Of a stretch of DNA of 64,000 nt, positions 11,086 to 23,131 are shown piece by piece; the stretch's first letter is position 1; the number at the start of each line of letters is the position of its first letter. Source of the DNA: Oreohelix idahoensis (lineage: Eukaryota > Mollusca > Gastropoda > Stylommatophora > Oreohelicidae); the NCBI GenBank assembly GCA_024509875.1, contig JAMPIV010021215.1, forward strand, positions 248,001 to 312,000. The letters are read 5' to 3'. The notes beneath the pieces were generated by a model. The model saw nothing but the letters and a program-made list of their open reading frames with translations. It was not told the DNA's origin and made no database searches. Position numbers and translations under genes: made by a program.

Positions 11086-11710
11086 TTTTTTTTTTAAAAA
11101 GGATTTTAATATTCAAAGTCTGTGCTAACAGCAAAACAATGGATTCACATTCTATATAATGAAGCAGAACAAAAGTACAGTTGAAACGTGAAGACATAAA
11201 TCTGAATGATGAGTCAACTGAAAATGTTTAATGTTTATAAAGCATGAAGAAAGCAGTTGTGAAGTAGTGAACTAGATATGCTATGATGCATGCAAAAATA
11301 ATTCTTGTACAACTGGAAATGTAAATGATTATGTCATGTTCATATGAAAATCACGATAATTATCTTTTCATCCTTTTTTTTTTGTTGTTTGCTCTTTTGT
11401 ATGGGGGCCATTTGGCTCCATTGCAGGAAGCCTGGATGAGGCACTTCATATGTTGTGCACTGTGGATTCTGTAACAATTTGTGTCATATTGTGAGGTTGC
11501 TACTCCCATTACACCCCTCCATAGTTATTTATTTTGTCCCTGTTATTTGGTCTCCACGATCAGCCATGGGATTCACATTGGTGTTGTGTCATGAGGCTTT
11601 CTCCTCGACTTCAGGGGGGAAAAAATCATTGAAAAACTATCATAATTTTTTTTGCCTCAAAAAAGATACATTAAGCAGCTATCTTAGCTGCTTTATTAGA
11701 TAAGTAATGA

Positions 11711-11974
11711 ATGTTTCAAGTATATTTCATCAGAACTGGGTTATGTATTTATTTTACAAATGCAAAACTCAAAACAGGTGTGTCAGGATCAAGAAAAAAG
11801 TGTAAACTAAAGGTATACATGGCTGATAATATTCAGATACTAGGCAAGAAAGACCTTTGCTTAGACAAAGATAGGCACAAAACAATTAAACATCTAATAA
11901 AGCATATAAAAGAACATGGTACCCCTAGTGACCACCTAGGTTATGCAACAAGAAGGAAAGCCCAAAAGCCTTGA
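11711..11974 (+). other. Unrecognised 87-codon ORF
   Basis: An ATG-initiated frame of 87 codons with a basic, helical C-terminal half (DKDRHKTIKHLIKHIKEHG). I do not recognise a family, there is no promoter or splice context to support it, and the surrounding DNA is non-coding. It may be chance or the remnant of a repeat ORF. Confidence 0.15.
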
Positions 11975-12782
11975 CCCTCTTAAATCTGTTTAAAGATGGC
12001 ACATAAAGTGAACACATAGTATAAGTACAAAACATTTTATGTTGTATTATGCCAGTTGTCCTTATTCACAGCTTGCCTATATAAGTTTCTTTTGCATTTA
12101 TAAATGTGGTAAGTACATATCAGTCAGTTAAGGGAATTCTCCAAATTAGAGGTTTCATATCATTTAGTACATTGTACTGTTTTCACTGCGCTATATTAAG
12201 ACTGTATTCTGTTACACTGTATATAATATACTGATACTTCCTGTCTCAGGTATTAGATTTGATATGTAGTGAATATATGCAGGATGTTGCAGGTGATCTG
12301 TGCCTTCTGTCACACATATACAAGACAAAAACAGACCAAGTGGTGCAAGCAGGAATTGTTGCAGTGTTCATTGTTTTCTTTTTCTTGTTAGTAGCTGGGC
12401 CGGCTCCTGTTTTCTTCCATTTTTTCCTCTTCATTCTTCTTCATAGGACTACATGCTGGTCTGTATATGTGTATGCATGTCTGTCAGCTAATATCATTAT
12501 CAGGTACTGTGCCAGTTGTGTGTCTCAAATTCCTATTTTCTCTGATTTGTCTTGGAATTTGTTCCTTTCATGCAGCATGGCCAGATTAACGTTTAGCCCA
12601 GACATCCTGCATTGGCAGACAGCTGTTTTGGTGGTCCCTTGCTTCTTAAGGAACAAAAAAGGGATAAGGAGAAAAGGATCATGTTTTCAAATTGTTTTCT
12701 CACTGAATTTTTTTAAAAATTGCATGTGCCTTAAATTATCTATTAACTGGTAGCTTTCTTCTGATACATATATCTTTCTGTA

Positions 12783-12983
12783 TGTTGAAATAACAAGGGG
12801 AGGGGGGGGGGGGAAACAATCACGATTATAGAAGTCTTCAGCAATTTACAGGCTTAAGCATAAAATAGCATAAATATGCTACTGAATTCATTTAACTCCT
12901 GTTTATCTGTAGCATATATGACTAACATCAAGTGGTACAAAATTTAAAGAAAGTCTGATATATTACCTCCATATCTTACTGGT
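12783..12983 (+). repeat. Dispersed direct repeat, copy 1
   Basis: About 180 bp, from GTTGAAATAACA through GATTATAGAAGTCTTCAGCA to CTCCATATCTTACTGG, recurs in the same orientation at 15005-15192 with a few substitutions and small indels. A G-run at 12803-12813 interrupts this copy. It encodes nothing I recognise. Either a repeat family or a local duplication about 2.2 kb apart. Confidence 0.85.
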
Positions 12984-13317
12984 ATGTGTATTATGTCTTT
13001 GTCATGAGAAAAAGTGAAAACTATTAACCTAGGGGATAGGAAAAGTCAAGTCAAGTATGTCTTTATCATATGTGTGTGCATATATAGAGATATTATATAT
13101 GTGTGTATTTTGTGTGTGTGTGTGAGATTGATGTATCTTGCTGTATGTTTCTGCAATAAATTCTTTTGTTAATACCAAACCTCATTTGCAAGCTCAGAAA
13201 TAAGGCTGTCATTTTGAAAACAAGTTATATTAGTAATTAATTTGTTATTTGGGATGGGATTGTTTGTATTTGTAGACATTGGATGGAGTCATGATTACAG
13301 ATTTTTCTGTACTAGAG

Positions 13318-13560
13318 AATGTCTGATTGGCTAAGTGGTTAGAGTCCTCTCGCGGTGAAGTAACCGGGTTCAGGGATCAAAACCTGGTAGTGTCATGCTC
13401 TAGTCTTCTTAGCAGTAAATGGGTACCTGACTCTGCTCGTGAGTTAGGGAAGGTAAAAGTAGTGAAGAAGGGAATAGGTCACCCCATTTCATAAAGCTGA
13501 ACCTAGTCTGGTGAAGTCTCAAACACTCCACTCACTTATGGCAGTGCCTGTTATGAGACT
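13318..13560 (+). repeat. tRNA-derived SINE (family A), plus strand
   Basis: The head GATTGGCTAAGTGGTTAGAG is an A-box-like tRNA start, and GGTTCAGGGATCAAAACC is a B-box region. The body contains AAATGGGTACCTGACT, GTGAGTTAGGGAAGG, AATAGGTCACCCC and GTGAAGTCTCAAACACTCC, shared with 9440-9712. It is the clearest family A copy in the window and shows no polymerase III terminator of its own. Confidence 0.78.
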
Positions 13561-13587
13561 ACTTTTTTTGTGTGTGTGTATATGTGT

Positions 13588-13655
13588 CTTTCTTCTTTGA
13601 TCCTTAGCCGCCGACCGTCAAAGCAGTCAGTGGCCATCACGCCTGGTGGTATCTT
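13588..13655 (-). mobile_element. Short 3'-end copy of the RTE-like LINE
   Basis: About 65 bp match the 3' end of the twin-primed LINE at 30391-30456 almost exactly (CTTTGATCCTTAGCC, GACCGTCAAAGCAGTCAGTG, GCCATCACGCCT). A very short, extremely 5'-truncated insertion in minus orientation, abutting a TG-rich tract. Confidence 0.75.
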
Positions 13656-14640
13656 TGTATATGCGTAGTATGCCTTTATTATATGCTTGTATATGTGTGA
13701 GTGTGTGTGTTACCGGTAAGTTTGTCTTCAACTTTTCTGCCTCTGACAATGATGATGTCAGTGCTGTCGGGCTTACAATATGTGGCCGACGTATTTCTTT
13801 GTAACGCGAATTTGATGTGGGCCGTTTAGCTTTGGCGTATGGTGATGATAGTTGAATTCGGTAACACTGTTTTAAAGGGTCAATGTAGGATGACCAACTG
13901 GCAATAAATCGAGGCTGGACTCATCGTGGACAGTTGGTGATGACACACAATTTAATGAAGACATAACGTTAACATCAGTCAGCTAGACGGTCATCAATAT
14001 TACATTCATGGCAGAAAAGGTACATAGTCAATAATGGTCAACATGGACGTTGACTGACTTCACCAATCGTTACCACTCCAAGGTTAATGGATTAGTGATA
14101 TACATGGTTCTGACGAAGTGACCATGTTAACATTTTTTTACGTAGTTACAAGGTATTTATATTCCTTTACGTTTCAATCAGCTCCTAGCGTTAGAGGGAC
14201 ACACTAACAACTTGACACATCTGGTCAAGTTGAAGCTCTACCATAACGGTACAGGAGACGAAGTATCAGAGGCAAGATACTTAGAACGATCCGTTTCTGG
14301 CTAAATATTCAAATTATAAGCTTCTTGGCATAGCTTCTTCAAGAAGAGTTTATTCATCTTTCAGATGATCATAATGGCTACATATTCGTGTCTTTCCTTG
14401 ACCTGAACACCATAATCAATTACGTCTATACTCGACGATAGTTATTTTGTTCTACCTCCAGTTTGTTGCCCGGATAGCAACAAATCGCCGCGGCAAAATG
14501 CGCCATGCCCATTTAAGAAAATAATTAAACATACAATTAACCTAGATGCGCTCAAATGTGCGTCTACAAAATACTATATGCACATGTGAGGATCTCAAAC
14601 ATTTAACTCCCCCGCGATCCTTATATAAAATAACTTAACA
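13656..14640. other. Non-coding block, possible solo LTR
   Basis: GC-richer, non-repetitive sequence without ORFs. At the right edge the minus strand reads GGGGGAGTTAAA directly before TGTTTGAG, which resembles a polypurine tract abutting an LTR start. I could not identify a matching CA terminus or target duplication, so a solo LTR is only a suggestion. Confidence 0.25.
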
Positions 14641-15004
14641 TTGTGTTTGTTTTTCTATACATATATTAGTCAACAAAAATGTTTTCATGTTTCCAGTGAC
14701 GTATTTTCATCATTAACATTTTATTATAAATAACTGCCTCTTACAAGCAGTGACTGTTACAAGTATAAATGTTTTATACAGTAGAAGCTACTATGTGTAG
14801 GTGACACTGCAAGCAGCACTTTAAATACAAGATACATTTGTAGAGCAGTAAAATAATTTACGTGCAGCCATGACTATTGTAGTTGTAGTAAACTAAACTA
14901 CATTTAGATGCTACAATGATAATATTAACATAAAGGAAGTAATAGTCTTGTATAGAAATAAAAATGTACAAGACTGATGCACACACTATATGTGTATTTA
15001 CATT

Positions 15005-15192
15005 TGTTGAAATAACATGGGTAAAAAACATGATTATAGAAGTCTTCAGCATTATACAGGCTTAAGCACAAAATTAGCATAATTATGCTACTGAATTCAT
15101 TTAACTCCTGCTTATCTGTAGCATATGTGACTAACATCAAGTGGTACAAAATGTAAAGAAAGTCTGATATAACCTCCATATCTTACTGGCTT
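15005..15192 (+). repeat. Dispersed direct repeat, copy 2
   Basis: Second copy of the repeat at 12783-12983, starting GTTGAAATAACATGGG and ending CTCCATATCTTACTGG. Same orientation, without the G-run. Confidence 0.85.
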
Positions 15193-15339
15193 AAGTTTGA
15201 TTTTGTTATATTCTAGCTCTTTCAGTTAAAAACTAAACTGGCAGTTGCTGTTTATAGGAAAGCACTTGTTAAGGTCATAACATCACAGATTCATCAACCT
15301 TACCCGTGGAGAATATGACCTTAAACATATCCAGGTCAC

Positions 15340-16060
15340 ACCAAGTTCTCTTCTCTTGTGCCACCAAATCAAGTTCTTTCTGTGCCTTCTTTATCCTTTC
15401 TTAAGTCTTCTCCAATGTCCTTCTCCATCTGTTTTCAGGTCCTCCATTTCTTTTACCCTAGGGATTTCAGAATACGGTCTGCCTTTTTAATACTATCAGC
15501 AGGGTTCCTCAGTATGTGTCCTATCCAATGCCACCATTTTTCTTCACCTGTTCCTCTGGCAGTTGTCTGGTCCTTTCCACATTGGTGATCCTGTCATATC
15601 ATGTTAATCCTTCTATTTTGCACAAGTACCAATTTATGAAGATGTGTAACTTTTTTGGCTGTTGTATTTGGCTCTCTATGTATCAGTACCATATAGTAAG
15701 ACTGAGTATTAATTGTCAGAATTGAGTTGAAGATTATTATTTTTATTTCCTCATATTTCTCATTGTAACAAACATTCATTTTGTCTTTTATATTCTTAAT
15801 ATCATATCACTGTCAGTTCCTTTAATGTTCCCTACATTGGTGCCAAGATTCAAGAGTCCTCATCTTGTAAGGATATTTCTCCATATGCAATCTGGCTATC
15901 TGTGCCACATTTATTCTCATAATTTTTGCCATTTTGGATTTTTACAGCCAGTTGCTGTGACTTTTCAACTAGCATTCTTATTTTGTCTTGCATCTGGTCT
16001 GTTATGTGATAAGCAAAATCTAGAAAGTTGGGCTGTTTGACAGAGTTCACTAAAATCCAT
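15340..16060 (-). pseudogene. Highly degenerate LINE fragment
   Basis: On the minus strand scattered LINE-like words remain: a GHILRNPADSIKK-like segment near 15510 and motifs resembling the post-RT region near 15650. Frames are broken throughout and no catalytic motif survives, so the assignment is by resemblance only. Confidence 0.4.
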
Positions 16061-16589
16061 TTTTGATGGTTGACATTTCTATAATCCAGTTATTACCAAT
16101 AAGCCAGTATGGTGACAAGAAACATTCTTATTTCAGAGCGCTGTGTAAGTTGTTCTTCATGAAAAACTCCAGTCATGTCTTCATATGATTTCTTTGTTAG
16201 GTCAATGAACTAATAGACTTTATATTCAAAGTGATTCTCTTCTGAATTGTTGAAAACCTTTTCATATCTACAAATCCAATCTCTGTTCTATCACTGTGTA
16301 CAATCGGGCTATCAGTCTTTTCATATCTACATATCCAATGTAAAGTCATGAATTAAATCACTACTTCACTTTACTATGTATATCGTGGGTATCAGATCTC
16401 TGCAGGATCTGTTACATTTTAAAAAATTGCCTGCTGCACCCACAGTCATCAGTCTGTGGTCACTTTTAATCTCACTAATATGAGAGAAGCTTTATAGCTT
16501 TCTTTATCTCTGCTTTATTTGGTTTTTGGTAAATGTAACTCCTTTTCTTCAGGCCAGATGTTTGGGGGATCTTGTTGATTTGTTTAAAA

Positions 16590-16775
16590 GTTCCACAAAA
16601 ATATTTATAGAATGTGTGATTCCTATACACACAAATGTGGATTCTCTCTGGTGCTACAGAGTTCGTGCACTGTGCTGAGATCCTCCTTGTGTGATCTAAG
16701 GGCAGAGATCAGAGCACTGATGGAGTTGTCCGTGTGCAATGAAGACAGTCCTTAAAACCTAACCAAACCAAAAGT
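16590..16775 (+). repeat. Interspersed repeat C, copy 1
   Basis: The block ACAAAAATATTTATAGAATG, GTGTGATTCCTATACACAC, GTTCGTGCACTGTGCTGAG and ATCCTCCTTGTGTGAT up to AATGAAGACAGTCC recurs at 21643-21810 at roughly 85-90 percent identity by eye. No coding capacity. Nature unknown; possibly the 3' body of a SINE, since copy 2 directly follows one. Confidence 0.8.
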
Positions 16776-17322
16776 TCTTCAGATTGTCTCTATCATGTCT
16801 TCATCAGCAGTTTTATTTTGCTACACAGATTTCTACTCTGTCATTGATAAAGCCATTTGATTTTTTACATTTTTCCTTTTAGCTTTTTTGTACTGTCATA
16901 ATGTTTTCTCTTATTCCCCTGGCCAGCTTCCATCATCCTTTGGTTGCATTCTTCTGCAAATCAGTGAAGGATCTAACTGTCATGCAATGCAGACTATCTT
17001 TCATGTATTTACCTTAAAAAGAGTGGTTATTTATTGAAATGTAAATATTGTTGATTGTTTCCTGTATGTTTGAGCTGGATCTGCTCAAAGTCCTTTTGCT
17101 GCAGCTTGTTTAAACAGCTTGCAATCACTTATTCTATTTGATCTGTGGAGTTCAACTAAACATTTCATGACCTTTCAGATCCCAGAGCAGCAAATGCCTT
17201 CCTGTCCTGTGCTATCTATTAAAGATCTCTCCATGTCTGACACCTTCTAAATGTTCTATATCTCCCTTCTTCATGTTTTTGTTTGGTCTCCCCCCCCCCC
17301 CCCCTATTTCTCTGACCCTGGA

Positions 17323-17640
17323 TATTTCTTCTTCTTCTTCTTCATTCACTCTTAAATAACCACATCTGTCTCTCTTATAAAGCTGGCAGTTCGTCTCAGG
17401 CTTCTCTCATCAGTTTCTCCCTCCCCTGGGGTTGGAGAAGGCCACACTGCCACCCTGCTCCTCCCATGGAGTCAACAGTCTTGAAGGACATGTTTTACTG
17501 TTTGTTTGTCTTCCCCACATGGACATGTCTGATTTTTAGTTGTTGAACCACTGGATATTCTATAACAAGGACTGCATTATAATGCTGTCAGCTGCTTTCT
17601 CAAAGCATATCCTATCCAGTGCTAGCTAACATCACTTCTG
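17323..17640 (-). mobile_element. (TTC)n-tailed retro-insert
   Basis: A TTCTTCTTC tract (17328-17345) is followed by TTCACTCTTAAATAACCACA, then sequence that looks like a minus-strand retro-insert with an AAG tail. The start resembles the 89-bp insert at 35026-35114 (TTCGTACACTCT...CCACTTGAATG). The internal portion resembles decayed LINE 3' sequence without readable motifs. Confidence 0.4.
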
Positions 17641-19305
17641 AACATTCTAACATCTGAGTGGAAGCTTAACTGCAAATCAGTGATCTTCATGCACATACTT
17701 GGTCTGCATGGGCTGGGTTTTGACCTGCAGGCAGGACATGGGCTGTTTTTTAAACAGAGAAATGGATCATGCCAATTTTTTATTTTTGAAGATGCCAGCC
17801 TAATCTGTTAGACGAGTGTAGTGCTCTGCTTCATTTTATATCAATTAAATTATCTTTGTGTATGTATCCCTCTGGACGTTGAAATGCATTGAGCAACTAT
17901 GTTACTACTGGATATGTTTATTCAAGGGGTCTTTTCTTTCTCCCTTTTTTTTTCTTTTTAAATAACTATGCTGTGGCCAACCATTCCACTGAAATGTAAC
18001 GTCATTCCATTTCCAGATGTTGAATACTACTTCAAAGGACTGCCTTGGCAATCAGAAAAGCAACTGGCTGCCCAGAGTTAATATTTATGTGGGTCCAAAT
18101 TAAGTTGGCAAGGGCTCATTTTATTGGTAATTTTGCATTTAATCTCTTTTGTCTTACTCCTGCTGCTAAGCATCAATGGAAGTTCCACTGTCATTATGTG
18201 TGGCTTGCAAGATGGTGCATCTTCTACATCCTAGCCAAATGATCTGTGGTCTCCCTCATCACAATAACTCTAAATTAGTAAATAGCTTGCAAATGTTGCA
18301 TGATGCAGGTTGGTTTGTTTTCATTCTGCCCACATTTCCAGACCATTTCATTTATAGTTGCTCTATATTTCATTTTTAGTTGCTACATACTCAGTTCCAA
18401 CTTTTGCTCTTTTGTGTTTTTAAAAAATATCTCTTACTGAACTGATGGTCACCTACCCCAGGAAATATATTTTGCAAGCTGCTATATCCTATTCCTACAT
18501 TTGGCCCATGTTCAGCTCCTATAGCTCAGTGTATATTAGAGCACTGCATGGGCCAAATTTGATGTGCTCCATATTAGGGCAACTCCAAAATTACACTGAG
18601 AAGAAGAAAGAGTTAAACAATTTTTAGTTTCTCAACATAATTTATTAAAACGGTTCTACTGTGCCACAGTTATTTAAATTAAATGTCAGAGAACATTAGA
18701 CACTTATTAAAATTTAATTTCAGAGAACATTAGGCAACTAATAAAATTACCTAATAAATCACCATTATTATCTGTCATACCTAGCCGCAGTGACGGTGCC
18801 ATTCTCCCAGAGCTGTCTGCTTTTGAGCATTCCAGTACATTAGAGGCTACTTGCGCTTATTTTATCTCAGTCCATGTTTTCCAGACCCAGTGTTTAGGTG
18901 TGCGGCTAATGAACTTACTTTTGTTAACAGTGATCTTGTAATATTAGTTTAACAAATGTAATTCTTTAAAAGACATTGCGCTGAAGTTTTACTGAATGGA
19001 TTAGTGTGTTAACACTACAGGAAGCTTCTTTCATTGACTACCAAACAAGTATTTGAAGATAATTATATTTTATTTATAATTCATTTATTACCCTTCCTGT
19101 TGAGCATAGGCCTTAGATAAATTCACACCATGTCTTATGTATTGTGCCATCCATTCAAGGTCTTTTTATCTTCTTTATCCCTTTCATGCCAGTCTAAGTT
19201 GCCTTCTCCATGTGTTATTTAGTCACACTCTATTTCTCTTATCATATAAGGGTTCACTTGGTCTATTCCTAGAAGGAGTACTACCTTACTTAGTCATTCT
19301 TCTTC
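17641..19305. other. Non-coding stretch
   Basis: No gene, RNA or known repeat could be supported. Frames of 60-67 codons near 18,045-18,627 have no recognisable protein character. Confidence 0.45.
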
Positions 19306-19309
19306 TTCC

Positions 19310-20285
19310 CTAGGGTGTAGAGGTTTGCCAGAGAGAGCGCCATTTTGTCCTATCAGTTATCTTCCTCATGATCTGGTTCCAGTCTAGTCCTTGGTCCTTC
19401 AGAGATTGTCTATTGCGTCCTCCCAGCAAATTCTGGGTCATACTGGAGGTCTGGATCCCTGGCTCTTGGTTTCCCATATTTGTCGTGGTAGCCGATCTTC
19501 TCCCATTCTGCAGACATGGCCAAACCATCGTAACTGGGACTGTTCCACTTGGGTCTGGAATTTGAGGCCAGGATGTATTGTCTGGTTGTGGAAAATGTCT
19601 CTTCTTGTTACTTCAATCACCTTTCTGAGATCCTCAGTTCTGAGGTTTGGAGCTGACTTTTGTGGGTTGTAGGCATTGCTCATGACTCGCATCCATAAGC
19701 CAAGATGGGAACATGAGCAGAGCGATATACAGCCATCTTCGTCTTCTTGCCAATTTCTCTTTAGCTGAGAAGTCCTCGATTTATAGCCTGAAAAAATCTC
19801 TCAACTGCTGCTCTTGGGGTAGCCAACTCTTCTTTGATGCCTCCCTTCCAGTTTATGACAGCTCCAAGGTATTTAAAGTGGTTGACCTGCACCAGGACCT
19901 GTTCTCCCAGCTTAGTCTGATGCCTTTTTTCATCTCGTGATATCACCATAGTTTTTGTTTTGGAGCTGCTGATAACCATCCCTCTCTTCCTTCCAGACTT
20001 GCAGGCTGGATTGAAGATGTGCCTCTGATTTAGCAATCAGGGCAACATCGTCGGCAAATGTCAGCTCTGAAATACAGACTTGTCTCATCTTCCAGTACCC
20101 CACTGAATACTTTCATGTCCTCTCCTTACATGCTTTGATAACATCATCCATGAGGACTATGTAAAGATGAGGTGACAGAATATCACCCTGTCTTACACCA
20201 GTGGGTGTCCTGAACTCTTCTGATTTATGGTTTGCAGTCCTCACATAATTTCTGCAAGTCTTGTAGAAGCCCGAGTACTACCTCG
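19310..20285 (-). pseudogene. LINE fragment, RT to C-terminus
   Basis: Minus-strand coding with several frameshifts. The order is TPTGVRQGDILSPHLY near 20,210, a disrupted FADD region near 20,055, VNHFKYLGAVINWKGG near 19,870, VTRRDIFHNQT, QLRWFGHVCRMGEDRLP near 19,510, and a C-terminal DWNQIMRKITDRTKWRSL near 19,350. That is RT motifs 4-7 and the C-terminal tail of an RTE/CR1-like element, 5'-truncated. Not functional. Confidence 0.85.
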
Positions 20286-21350
20286 TGATGCTACCAGTTG
20301 GTTTCTTCAATGTATGTTGTATTTAACGGTAAAATCTTTTTCTCACTTCTTATTCCACTAGCATGTTATAAAATGCACCACGCTTCTCTTCTAAAACAAA
20401 GCCCTTGAAAAAAAAATAGTCATAATTACATGCAATAGGGGTAACATGTTGTAATGTTTAGGCACTCATCCTGCTATCAAAAGCACATAAAATGTGTTAG
20501 AACTGAGTGTTATAATTACCCAAGACTTACTTAAAAAAAAAAAGTGAATAATTTTTTTTTTAAACTGTTTTTTTTAAGATGTTTGTAAAGTTTCATGCCT
20601 CATCTTCATCATAGGCTAAACAAAATCCCACAATTTGGGCATATAGATTAATTTAAAAAATGGTATATTAGCTGCCATAAAATTAACTGCAATTCTAACA
20701 CATCACAAAACAAAGTATGTTATAGTTTGCTGAAAATGACAGCACTTCATTATTGCCTTTTAAGGCATTACAAATTAAACGTGGTTATTGTTTGAGTATT
20801 ATGCAGCATATAAAGTAAGTGGCTGAATGAAATGTAGATTAATGATAAAATGCAATAGGAAAATCTGCAGTAAGAAAAATCTAACCCAGGCTGTATTCAA
20901 ACCATTGGGGGGGGGGGGGGGGATAATGAATGATGATTGATGCTGACATTATTTTTTAACAAAACTAAGAGCGACATTCACAGATTATAATAAGCTTATT
21001 TGCTGCTGACAGGTTAGCTGTTTTCAAGAGAAGGAAAAAAAATACAACCACTGATACTACAATTTGAAGTTTGTAGCAAACTTGTAAGTACAAAATAATC
21101 TTCCAAGACAGGTTTATATTTTATGTGTATCAATTAAATGAACAAGAATCATACACCTCAATGAAATATGGAAATTCAATGAAATATGGAAATTCAAAGA
21201 AACATGTTACAGTCCTTCGAGAAGGGAGCATTTAAAGTTGGTGTAAAGTTCAATCAAACCTAATTCAAACTTCTGCTTTATTTGGTGGCAGTACTTCACC
21301 TAAGTTTTATTTTACTTGGAAAAAAATATGTTCAGTGTACTTAGAATTTA
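20286..21350. other. Non-coding stretch with G-run
   Basis: AT-rich sequence with homopolymers, including a 16-base G run near 20,907-20,922. A 17-bp direct duplication occurs near 21,162-21,195. No gene or element is recognisable. Confidence 0.5.
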
Positions 21351-21352
21351 CA

Positions 21353-21625
21353 GAGGGGGTTGGAGTGGCTACGAGATATGGCATCCGCCTCAAATTCTGA
21401 AGATACCAGGTTTGATTCCCAGGACAGGGAATATAATTTATGGAAATTTTTTTTCAGAACCAGTGGTTCTCCTGGTCTCCTTGGTACTGAGATCTAATGC
21501 CTAGCCTTCTCGGATAAGGATGAAAAAATAGTTGGTTCTGTGTGCAAAGTTGTGCACATTAAAAATCCCATGGCAGTTGGAAATTGCAAAGAGTAGGCCA
21601 TAAGGCTGCTGGCCTGGCAAAATTA
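21353..21625 (+). repeat. tRNA-derived SINE (family B), longer copy
   Basis: The head GAGTGGCTACGAGATATGGC (A-box-like) and GGTTTGATTCCC (B box) are followed by a body with CTCCTGGTCTCCTTGGTACTG, AAAATCCCATGGCAGTTGG and GGCCATAAGGCTGCTGGCC, ending in an A-rich tail near 21,622. The head is shared with 10544-10700. Confidence 0.78.
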
Positions 21626-21642
21626 AAAAGTTAGAAACCTAC

Positions 21643-21810
21643 TCACCACAAAAATATTTATAGAATGTGTGATTCCTGTATACACACATTGGGATTCTTG
21701 CTGGTGCTGCAGAGTTCGTGCACTGTGCTGAGATCCTCCTTGTGTCATCGAAGGGGGAGACCGGAGGCCTGATGGAGTTGTCCATGTGCAATGAAGATAG
21801 TCCTCAAAAC
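21643..21810 (+). repeat. Interspersed repeat C, copy 2
   Basis: Second copy of the block at 16590-16775, starting ACAAAAATATTTATAGAATG and ending near AATGAAGATAGTCC. It lies about 20 bp downstream of the SINE at 21353-21625, so the two may be parts of one longer element. Confidence 0.8.
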
Positions 21811-22493
21811 CAAATGAGAATTTACAGAATTCAAAACATGCTGAAATGTTTAAATTGTGACCTTTCTATATCGGTAAATCAGTTTCATACATTTGAAATG
21901 TGAGTGGCACAGTAAAAAGTAATATTTGTATCAATTACTTACACATATCACGATAAAATATTAATATGAATGAAATATAAACATTTAAAACACTGATTAC
22001 AAAGAAAAGAGCATGAAATACCATACAACATTGCTTTGGATGCATTTGGGTCCAGGGGTTGAGGATCCCAGATCAGTAATGTATTGTTATTTGTTTACAT
22101 TAGTGCTTTTTAAATCAATTAAAATGTGCTGTATTATTCTTTCGGTAATCTTATTGTACTCAGTATGTTTTCTAACTATACTCACCTAAACCACTACTGT
22201 TTTAGATTTTCTGACAAATCCTAATAATTGTTTATTTAGTATTTTAATGCACAAAATATTTAGTTAATGAGTAAGGTTTCACATCCTCATGAAATTATTT
22301 GTGACATACCCATGCAAAATAAAACATGCTAGATTGTCAGCTCTCAAGAAAAACATTAAAAACGTTTATTTAGGGTGATGACACTGGTTCTAAAATTAAG
22401 CTTGAAACCCTGCATTACTGCTGCCATTCAGAAATAAGTGAATTAGAGACAGTGCTGACTAAAACATGATAAACTGCTAAACTGACATGAAAC

Positions 22494-23123
22494 CAGTGGC
22501 GTATTCTCTATGTGTGCTGTGCGTGCTGCGCACACCTATGCGCGAAGAAAAATAAAAATTTAATTTATTATTCTATAAAATATTTCTCCTCTAAGTTCTG
22601 CTTTCGGACCGCACGCATCAGGATAACGGATTTTCTCGCATAGAATCTACGAGTACATCTAGTTTCAGTTTCTCAGAAGCGTTTTATAGTGCAGTTTTTA
22701 TTGGTTGTAGCAATCGTCCAAAGTTTCTCGGGTAATTCCGTCACAATGCGTGCTGGACCGTTCGGATTCACGTCTAAAGACTGGTTTGTGTGAACCGGGG
22801 TCATGTGCAGATACGTCAATACAATGCGAACATGCGTGCGGTGGCCTAGCAGCTCTCGAGTTGTAAAAATCGGCTGCGTCCAGTGTTTTTTGTGATTAAT
22901 TTTTGTTAGTTGCCTGGAATGCAGATTATTACAGTGACAGTGAGTTTCAAGTTGTAAGTTAATTAGTATTTCGGAGATAATTGACATATACCCCTAATAA
23001 CTATCGTTGCGTAATTGAATATAGATGGTTTTTAAATTAAGAGGGGAAGAAATTAAATAGTAGGCGTACATATTCATTTTAAGTAGCAGCACGCCTAGCT
23101 CGCATTACCAGGATACTCCACTG
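22494..23123. mobile_element. Non-autonomous hAT element with perfect TSD
   Basis: A 630-bp unit flanked by a perfect 8-bp target duplication CATGAAAC (22486-22493 and 23124-23131). Its termini are inverted repeats: CAGTGGCGTATTC at the left and, reverse-complemented, CAGTGGAGTATCC at the right, with GCGTGCTG shared just inside. These are hallmark hAT features. It has no transposase ORF and may be a deletion derivative of a larger hAT. Confidence 0.9.
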
Positions 23124-23131
23124 CATGAAAC

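Noticed and set aside
12259..12753. 164-codon hydrophobic ORF as a membrane protein
   Set aside because: Low-complexity Phe/Leu-rich translation of T-rich DNA, no recognisable topology or homology, and starts from a non-ATG or weak context.
13656..14640. Solo LTR on the minus strand
   Set aside because: A PPT-like sequence is present at one edge but no matching terminus, PBS or target duplication could be found; left as an unassigned block.
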